Shown here piece by piece: positions 46,488 through 51,287 of a DNA stretch of 51,287 bases. This DNA is from Rhizobiaceae bacterium (GTDB taxonomy: Bacteria > Pseudomonadota > Alphaproteobacteria > Rhizobiales > Rhizobiaceae): contig JANQMU010000152.1 of assembly GCA_028279875.1 (NCBI GenBank), positions 1-51,287 of the forward strand. The letters run 5' to 3'. Made by a program: the position numbers and the translations under genes. Every line of letters starts with the position of its first letter. Position 1 is the first letter of the stretch. The notes under the pieces were generated by a model. It saw nothing but the letters and a program-made list of their open reading frames with translations. It was not told the origin of the DNA and ran no database searches.

Positions 46488-47009
46488 ATGTTCTTTCGTA
46501 TCATCCTGACATCTCTCGCGCTGCTCATGACCGGAATGTTCACGGTGTCCTGGGCCGGCTCAAAGGAGCAGGCATTCTTTGATTCCGTCGAGGGGGTCTG
46601 GCGCGGCCCGGGCGAGATTGTTGCAGGAAAATACAAGGGAACCAAATTCGTCTGCAAGCTCAAGGGTGGCCCGGCGGAAGAAATCGCCGTCGGCATGATG
46701 CTGGACGGTCACTGCCGCGTCGGGATCTTCTCTCAGAAAATGTCAGCCTTCATCGCCAGCAAAGGGAAACGATATTCCGGCCGGTTCATGGACGGCGCCA
46801 AGGGTGAAGGCCTGGATATCGTCTCAGGCCGGATCCAGGGCAACAAAATCGTCGTCGGCATCAACCGCAGAAAGCTCAATGGCGCGATGGTCGCTCACCT
46901 GAAGCAACCCAACACCATGGATGTGACGATTTCGGTCAAGGTCGGCGAGCAACTGGTTCCGGTGATCGGCATGACACTGGAACGCAACACCAGGATCGGC
47001 TCGCGCTAA
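46488..47009 (+). CDS. Secreted protein of unknown function
   Basis: A 173-residue protein. The N-terminus MFFRIILTSLALLMTGMFTV is a signal peptide, probably cut after SWA at residue 23. The mature part is basic and sheet-like (VWRGPGEIVAGKYKGTKFVCKLKGG, then GHCRVGIFSQKMSAFIASKGKRYSGRF) with two cysteines that could pair. No domain was recognised. ATG 46488 is preferred over ATG 46452 because the signal starts there. A candidate CtrA box precedes it. Confidence 0.7.
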   Translation: MFFRIILTSLALLMTGMFTVSWAGSKEQAFFDSVEGVWRGPGEIVAGKYKGTKFVCKLKGGPAEEIAVGMMLDGHCRVGIFSQKMSAFIASKGKRYSGRFMDGAKGEGLDIVSGRIQGNKIVVGINRRKLNGAMVAHLKQPNTMDVTISVKVGEQLVPVIGMTLERNTRIGSR

Positions 47010-47545
47010 CCGGCACTGCGCCACCAGCCGCCATCGGCGCTGACAGTTTCTATTCCGGCATCGTCGCAGATCCGGGCCCATTGTGATATCGACCGTCCGG
47101 CAACCCGGATATCGGCCGCGATATCCATTAGCGGCACCAGCACAAAGGCCCGTTCGTGCAGATGCGGATGCGGGATCGTCAACCCCTCCTCATCGACAGC
47201 CAGGTCATCATAGGTCAGGACATCGATATCGATGATACGCGGCCCCCACCGCTCGCGCCGTTTTCGCTTGAGCTGTTTCTCGATATCCAGACAGGCTGCA
47301 AGCACGGCATGCGGTGTCAGTGTGGTGGTGATGCCGGCGCAGCAATTGTAAAACCAGTCCTGATCGGTCTTGCCCCAGGGCGGGGTTCGGTAAAGCCGCG
47401 ACACCGCCCCGACCTCGATGGCATCATGGCCGTCGAGCAAATGCAGCGCTCTCGCCATGGCCTTTGGCGGGTCGCCCAGATTGCCGCCAAGGCCGAGCAT
47501 CACCCGGTGCCGGGCGGTTCCGTCAGTCCGCGGCGACGCACTCAA
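47006..47545 (-). CDS. folK: 2-amino-4-hydroxy-6-hydroxymethyldihydropteridine diphosphokinase
   Basis: A 179-residue enzyme that adds pyrophosphate to the pterin in folate synthesis. LGLGGNLGDPPKAM, SRLYRTPPWGKTDQDWFYNC, RKRRERWGPRIIDIDVLTYDDL and the histidine-rich IPHPHLHERAFVLVPL are all canonical. The start is a TTG at 47545, decided by a GGAGG ribosome site six bases upstream; the first 23 bases overlap the end of folB. It is the last gene of the folP-folB-folK operon. Confidence 0.93.
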   Translation of the reverse strand: MSASPRTDGTARHRVMLGLGGNLGDPPKAMARALHLLDGHDAIEVGAVSRLYRTPPWGKTDQDWFYNCCAGITTTLTPHAVLAACLDIEKQLKRKRRERWGPRIIDIDVLTYDDLAVDEEGLTIPHPHLHERAFVLVPLMDIAADIRVAGRSISQWARICDDAGIETVSADGGWWRSAG

Positions 47546-47897
47546 CGCAGACCTCCGCATAATCGAGAATACCGGCAATCGGGGCGCTCGGTTTGCGAAC
47601 CACGACCAGCACACGGCGGATCGGCGGGAAGGTATCACAAAGAACCGTCCCGATACGATGCGCCAGCGCCTCGATCAGGTAGAACCGCTCACTCTGCACG
47701 ACCTTTTCGGCAACCTGGAACACGGCGCCGTAGTCGACGGTACTTTCCAGATCGTCCTCGCTCAGCGCCCGTGTTGGCCGAACCTCCATTTCGATGTCCA
47801 CATAAAAGCGCTGGCCGAGTTCGAATTCACTCTCCAGCGCGCCGTGACGACCGAAAAAGGCGCAATTCCTGAGTTTGATCTTGATCGTATCGGTCAT
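47523..47897 (-). CDS. folB: Dihydroneopterin aldolase
   Basis: A 124-residue enzyme that cleaves dihydroneopterin to the hydroxymethyl pterin used by FolK. The N-terminus IKLRNCAFFGRHGALESEFELGQRFYVDIE is the family signature, and ERFYLIEALAHRIGTVL is the second motif. It overlaps folP by four bases upstream and folK downstream. Confidence 0.95.
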   Translation of the reverse strand: MTDTIKIKLRNCAFFGRHGALESEFELGQRFYVDIEMEVRPTRALSEDDLESTVDYGAVFQVAEKVVQSERFYLIEALAHRIGTVLCDTFPPIRRVLVVVRKPSAPIAGILDYAEVCVECVAAD

Positions 47898-48754
47898 GGT
47901 TCCGTCCTGCCCCGTTTGATCGCCAGCCCGGCATCGGCCATGGCCAGCGCATCCCTGTTCGCCTTCACATCATGGACGCGAAACAGCGCCGCGCCCTCCA
48001 TGCGCAACAGGGCGGTCGTCGCCGCGGTCGCTACATCCCGGTCATCCATCTCCCGGCCGCTGACCATGCCGATAAACCGCTTTCTCGATGTTCCGGCAAC
48101 CAGCGGATAGCCTAGTCCGTGCAGTTCGGCGAACCGCGCCATCAATTCAACATTCTCATCATGGTCCTTGGCAAAGCCGAAGCCCGGATCCAGCACGATG
48201 GCCTCGTCGGCAAGCCCGGCCGCCCGGGCAGTATCGAGCGAAGTGCCCAGAAACCGGAACTGATCGGTCACTACGTCCGCTGCCTTCTGCCTGTCCCGGC
48301 CGGTGTGCATGATGCACACGCCGGCGCCCAGCTTCGCCGCTGTCGCCGCCATGGCCCCGTCCCTCTGCAAGCCCCACACATCGTTGATCACATGGGCTCC
48401 GGCTTCGACCGCCATGCGCGCGGTCTCCGCCCGGTAGGTATCGACCGAAATCAGGATATCGCTGCGCCGCGCCAGCTCTTCGATCACCGGCATGATCCTT
48501 GCCTGTTCGGTCTCCGCGGCGATGGCGCGGGCTCCGGGGCGGGTCGATTCACCGCCAATATCGACAATCGCCGCCCCCTCCTGCTCCATGGCGAGTGCGG
48601 CATCGACGGCGGCGGTGGTCGAGGCGAAACGGCCGCCATCGGAAAAGGAGTCCGGGGTGACATTGACGATTCCCATGATCTGACCGCGCGGCCCAAGTTT
48701 AAGGGACCGGTTGTGGCCGACACGCCAGTGTCGTACTGCGTAGCTCTGTGACAT
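47894..48754 (-). CDS. folP: Dihydropteroate synthase
   Basis: A 286-residue TIM-barrel enzyme joining pterin diphosphate and p-aminobenzoate, the target of sulfonamides. IMGIVNVTPDSFSDGGRF, VDIGGESTRPGA, ISVDTYRAETARMAVEAGAHVINDV, DPGFGFAKDHDENVELM and GTSRKRFIG are all canonical. ATG 48754 is preferred, since GGCAGG lies six bases upstream; ATG 48760 is the alternative. First gene of the folate operon. Confidence 0.96.
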   Translation of the reverse strand: MSQSYAVRHWRVGHNRSLKLGPRGQIMGIVNVTPDSFSDGGRFASTTAAVDAALAMEQEGAAIVDIGGESTRPGARAIAAETEQARIMPVIEELARRSDILISVDTYRAETARMAVEAGAHVINDVWGLQRDGAMAATAAKLGAGVCIMHTGRDRQKAADVVTDQFRFLGTSLDTARAAGLADEAIVLDPGFGFAKDHDENVELMARFAELHGLGYPLVAGTSRKRFIGMVSGREMDDRDVATAATTALLRMEGAALFRVHDVKANRDALAMADAGLAIKRGRTEP

Positions 48755-48792
48755 GGCCATCCTGCCCAATCCGGGTTGCCGAAGCCGCGCGC

Positions 48793-49818
48793 CTATTTGA
48801 CGCCCAGTTTCTTTTGCAGGCTCGTCGACGACGTCGTGTACTGAAAAACGACACGCTCTCCGGGGCTGACGATTTTCTTGGCCGCCTGGGTCATCAGCGC
48901 CGCCTCGTGGAATCCCGACAGGATCAGCTTCAATTTGCCCGGATACCAGTTGATGTCGCCAATGGCGAATATGCCCGGAACACTCGTCTCGAACCGTTCG
49001 GTATCCACCTCGATCAGGTTTTCGTGGAGGTTCAATCCCCAATCGGCGATCGGACCGAGCTTCATCGTCAGCCCGAAAAACGGCAGCATTCTGGAACAGG
49101 CGATCTCCCGTTCGTCCTCACCGTCCCTGACGATCGCCGAGCGCAACTGGCCGTTCTCGCCATTCAACGCGGAGACCTGACCCTGCTGGAAGGTCAAGGC
49201 ACCCTGTTCCTCCAACGCCCGCATCTTGTTGACGCTGTCGTCGGCGGCCCGAAATTGCGGGCGCCGGTGAACCAGGGTCATCGACCCGGCGACCGGCTGC
49301 AGGTTCAAGGTCCAGTCGAGCGCCGAGTCACCACCGCCGACGATCATGACATCGTGGTCGCGAAATTCCTCCATGCGCCGCACTGAATAAAAGACGCTTT
49401 TGCCCTCAAATTCCTCGATGCCGGGGATCGGCGGGCGTTTCGGCTGGAATGACCCGCCGCCGGCGGCGATCACCACCACCTTCGCATGGAACAATTCGCC
49501 CTCATCGGTCTCCACCTCGAACCCGCCATCCTCGCGTCGGCGAAGCGCACTCACCATCCGGTTGAAATGGAAGGTGGGCGAGAAAGGCGCGATCTGCTCC
49601 ATCAGCCTGTCGGTCAGTTCCTGTCCGGAAATCACCGGCCAGGCCGGAATGTCGTAGATCGGCTTTTCGGGATAGAGTTCGGCGCACTGGCCGCCCGGCC
49701 GGTCGAGGATATCGATCAGGTGGCATTTGAGATCGTAGAGGCCAAGTTCGAACACGGCAAAGAGCCCGACCGGTCCCGCACCGATGATAATGACATCTGT
49801 TTCGGTTGCCGCCTGCAT
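48793..49818 (-). CDS. Ferredoxin-NADP reductase (thioredoxin reductase-like type)
   Basis: A 341-residue flavoprotein. FAD fold IIIGAGPVGLFAVFELG (GxGxxG at residues 13-18), NADP fold VMIVGGGDSALDW, and the absence of the redox CxxC of thioredoxin reductase point to the bacterial FNR type. The segment GQCAELYPEKPIYDIPAWPVISG is typical. It would reduce the ferredoxin encoded just upstream. The start is ATG 49818; the open frame extends a further 31 residues. Confidence 0.92.
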   Translation of the reverse strand: MQAATETDVIIIGAGPVGLFAVFELGLYDLKCHLIDILDRPGGQCAELYPEKPIYDIPAWPVISGQELTDRLMEQIAPFSPTFHFNRMVSALRRREDGGFEVETDEGELFHAKVVVIAAGGGSFQPKRPPIPGIEEFEGKSVFYSVRRMEEFRDHDVMIVGGGDSALDWTLNLQPVAGSMTLVHRRPQFRAADDSVNKMRALEEQGALTFQQGQVSALNGENGQLRSAIVRDGEDEREIACSRMLPFFGLTMKLGPIADWGLNLHENLIEVDTERFETSVPGIFAIGDINWYPGKLKLILSGFHEAALMTQAAKKIVSPGERVVFQYTTSSTSLQKKLGVK

Positions 49819-49844
49819 TCCGGTTCCCCGCTGCTTGGGTGGCT

Positions 49845-50165
49845 TCAGGACTGGCGCTCCGGCACCTCGACCACCAGCCCGTCCAGTTCCGGCGTCACCT
49901 TGATCTGGCACGACAATCGCGAGGTCGGCCGCACCTCATAGGCAAAATCCAGCATATCCTCTTCCATCACATCCGGCGAGCCGACTGCCTCGGTCCAGGC
50001 CTCATCCACATAGACATGACAGGTCGCACAGGCACACGCGCCGCCGCATTCGGCATCGATCCCCGGGACTGCGTTGCGAATGGCATTTTCCATGACCGTC
50101 GAGCCGTCTTCGGCATCGATATCAAAACGCGCCCCGTCATGGGCAACGATCGTCAGTTTTGTCAT
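49845..50165 (-). CDS. 2Fe-2S ferredoxin, adrenodoxin type
   Basis: A 106-residue electron carrier. The cluster ligands are Cys40, Cys46, Cys49 (CGGACACATC) and Cys86 (RLSCQI). It belongs to the vertebrate-type (Fdx/adrenodoxin) branch used in Fe-S assembly or by P450s. The reductase gene follows 26 bases later, so they form an electron-transfer pair. Confidence 0.95.
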   Translation of the reverse strand: MTKLTIVAHDGARFDIDAEDGSTVMENAIRNAVPGIDAECGGACACATCHVYVDEAWTEAVGSPDVMEEDMLDFAYEVRPTSRLSCQIKVTPELDGLVVEVPERQS

Positions 50166-50339
50166 GAAAATCAGCTCCGCTCGGTAAGTCCCACAGCGGA
50201 GTTAAAGGGCCTGTCAGGGAAGTCAAGCACGGCGAAATGATTCCGGGCGGCAATGTCCGCTTTGCGGCGAATAGCGCCGCAAATCCGCAATTGACCTTAA
50301 AGAACGCGTTTGCGGACCGCCAGCCAGGCTGCGTCCGAC

Positions 50340-50720
50340 TTACCGCGAAAGCCCCGAGATGAAATTTTCGACATCAAGGACCGCCTCGCTGAGCGCGTCG
50401 TGGAGGATCCCGTCATTCGGGTCTTCTTCCAGACATTTGGCGGCTCTGGACACACAGAACGCGCCGACATTCGAGGCCGAACCATAGAGCGTCCGCACGA
50501 CCGCCAGCCGGTCCTTTTGGGCCGTCATGTGATTTGCGCCACAGAGCTGGTTGACGCATTGCCGTGCCTGGCGCGCGAACAACCCCAGCACCTGCGTCTC
50601 GGCATCCTTATCGCCCATGGTTTTGCGCGCCAGATGGACAAGATCGATCGGCCTTTCGCTCGAGGGGTTTGAACTGCAATGAAGGTCCGGAGGCTGAAAT
50701 GCCTCGCTGTAGCTGGCCAT
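50340..50720 (-). CDS. Hpt-like protein lacking the phospho-acceptor histidine
   Basis: A 126-residue helical protein. RPIDLVHLARKTMGDKDAETQVLGLFARQARQCV resembles rhizobial small Hpt proteins, and AVVRTLYGSASNVGAFCVSRAA aligns with the Hpt core HxLKGSAxxxGA. At the place of the acceptor His is Arg76, and Tyr79 stands for the conserved Lys. So it looks unable to carry phosphate and may be a pseudo-phosphotransfer protein. A CtrA-like box lies about 100 bases upstream. The family call is by eye and needs a profile search. Confidence 0.6.
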   Translation of the reverse strand: MASYSEAFQPPDLHCSSNPSSERPIDLVHLARKTMGDKDAETQVLGLFARQARQCVNQLCGANHMTAQKDRLAVVRTLYGSASNVGAFCVSRAAKCLEEDPNDGILHDALSEAVLDVENFISGLSR

Positions 50721-51125
50721 GGATTTCCCTTTCCCGATAGTAGCGCCAACCAGTGCAGCGCAGAATTGTCGGGATTGGCTTAACCCGTGCCCGGATCGCC
50801 TTATAAAGTTAGCCTTATGGTTAATGCTTGGTAAATACCGGAAATCAGATCAATTTTTTAATCGGCTGAGACAAACTGTGATAATTCGTTAAGGACGCGA
50901 ACCCTTTATTTGCACACATTAATTTGTTTCCAACCCGGTTCTGTGCAAGAAAGGAAAGCTGGCATGCGACCGTTATCGCGGCGCGTGGGGTGAGTCGGTG
51001 CGGAATTGTCGCAAAAGGGCAACGCACCAAACTGGCGGCAGCGAACTCCCTCTCCGCATAACGGGGCCGGGTACCCAGGCAAAAATGCCGGGTTGGTGTG
51101 TACAGAGTACGAGGCATTGATCAGG
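50721..51125. other. Divergent intergenic region, partly AT-rich
   Basis: About 405 bases with no convincing gene. Short open frames on the minus strand show no homology. It holds the CtrA-like box below and a GAGTC (GANTC) site near 50994. Confidence 0.4.
50800..50835 (-). promoter_or_regulatory. CtrA-like box and candidate promoter of the Hpt-like gene
   Basis: On the minus strand TTTA-N7-TTAACCAT (50835-50817) matches the CtrA site TTAA-N7-TTAA in seven of eight bases with the full CCAT extension. A TATAAG -10 candidate lies at 50805-50800, about 80 bases upstream of the gene start. The overlap with the -35 position suggests activation. Confidence 0.55.
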
Positions 51126-51287
51126 ATGGCGAAAAGAAGCGCACAAAGCAAGTCGGTCGGCGAGGATCCGCTCAAGGCGTTGGAGGATGCCCTCCGGCTG
51201 GACCTTGAAAAAGACGGCGGATTGGAACTGTCCGACGAGCCCTCACTGGATGACCTGGAAGCCCAGGTCGCCTCGGCCGCCGCCGAA
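51126..51287 (+). CDS. Acidic protein, N-terminal fragment (runs off right edge)
   Basis: The frame opens at ATG 51126 and stays open to the edge, 54 codons. MAKRSAQSKSVGEDPLKALE, then acidic helical sequence (DLEKDGGLELSDEPSLDDLEAQ). It may be the start of a large rhizobial coiled-coil protein, but this is a guess. A TTG nine bases earlier with GAGG close by is an alternative start. The function is unknown. Confidence 0.5.
   Translation, partial: MAKRSAQSKSVGEDPLKALEDALRLDLEKDGGLELSDEPSLDDLEAQVASAAAE

Noticed and set aside
50845..51175. Two short minus-strand frames (90 and 89 codons)
   Set aside because: They lie over a likely control region and overlap the acidic gene start; no homology seen.

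Overview
The window is GC-rich chromosomal DNA from an alphaproteobacterium, most likely of the Rhizobiales/Hyphomicrobiales. The evidence is gene order and content: a rpsD-murI-icd-alaS-recA neighbourhood, a CckA-type cell-cycle kinase, a cysteine-poor DksA, the alphaproteobacterial F1-ATPase zeta inhibitor (DUF1476), the small-subunit PurS/PurQ/PurL system, and candidate CtrA and GANTC (CcrM) motifs. No rRNA, tRNA, CRISPR array, insertion sequence, integrase or phage gene was seen. The genus cannot be named from sequence reading alone.

Layout. 1-6.1 kb: the edge of a flavin reductase gene, an orphan amino-acid-type binding protein fused in translation to a P1 peptidase, rpe, a membrane protein, purB and a small serine hydrolase. 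6.1-12.5 kb: the zeta inhibitor, then the purine genes purC-purS-purQ-purL, broken up by an antisense tryptophan 2,3-dioxygenase gene and a lipoprotein gene, then a BolA gene. 12.5-13.5 kb: a 51-residue membrane protein and an ArsR/SRPBCC pair whose start codon lies in a perfect dyad. 13.5-20.7 kb: an accessory-looking catabolic island with an extradiol-type dioxygenase, a TRAP transporter, a flavin hydroxylase and an FAH-family hydrolase, read divergently from a GntR regulator. 20.8-24 kb: monothiol glutaredoxin, YtoQ, a Bcr/CflA efflux pump and TtcA. 24-34.2 kb: rpsD, murI, a TrmJ-like methyltransferase, an epoxide-hydrolase-like enzyme, icd, an SDR, a DUF2267 protein, alaS and recA. 34.5-36.9 kb: a pseudouridine kinase/glycosidase module and a DUF3052 protein. 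36.9-46 kb: an OmpA-family lipoprotein, cckA, a FliO-domain protein, dksA, sixA and the ycjX-ycjF pair. 46-51.3 kb: a second ArsR, a secreted protein, folP-folB-folK, a ferredoxin/ferredoxin-NADP reductase pair, an Hpt-like protein lacking its phospho-acceptor histidine, and the start of an acidic protein that runs off the window.

Most of the window is conserved housekeeping. The parts most worth a second look are: (1) the degenerate Hpt protein behind a strong CtrA-like box, in the same window as cckA; (2) the ArsR operator that straddles its own start codon; (3) the TRAP/hydroxylase/extradiol island of unknown substrate; (4) the purine cluster interrupted by an opposing kynA; and (5) the orphan binding protein translationally coupled to an S58 peptidase. 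All functions are read from sequence motifs and recalled family knowledge; no database search was run.
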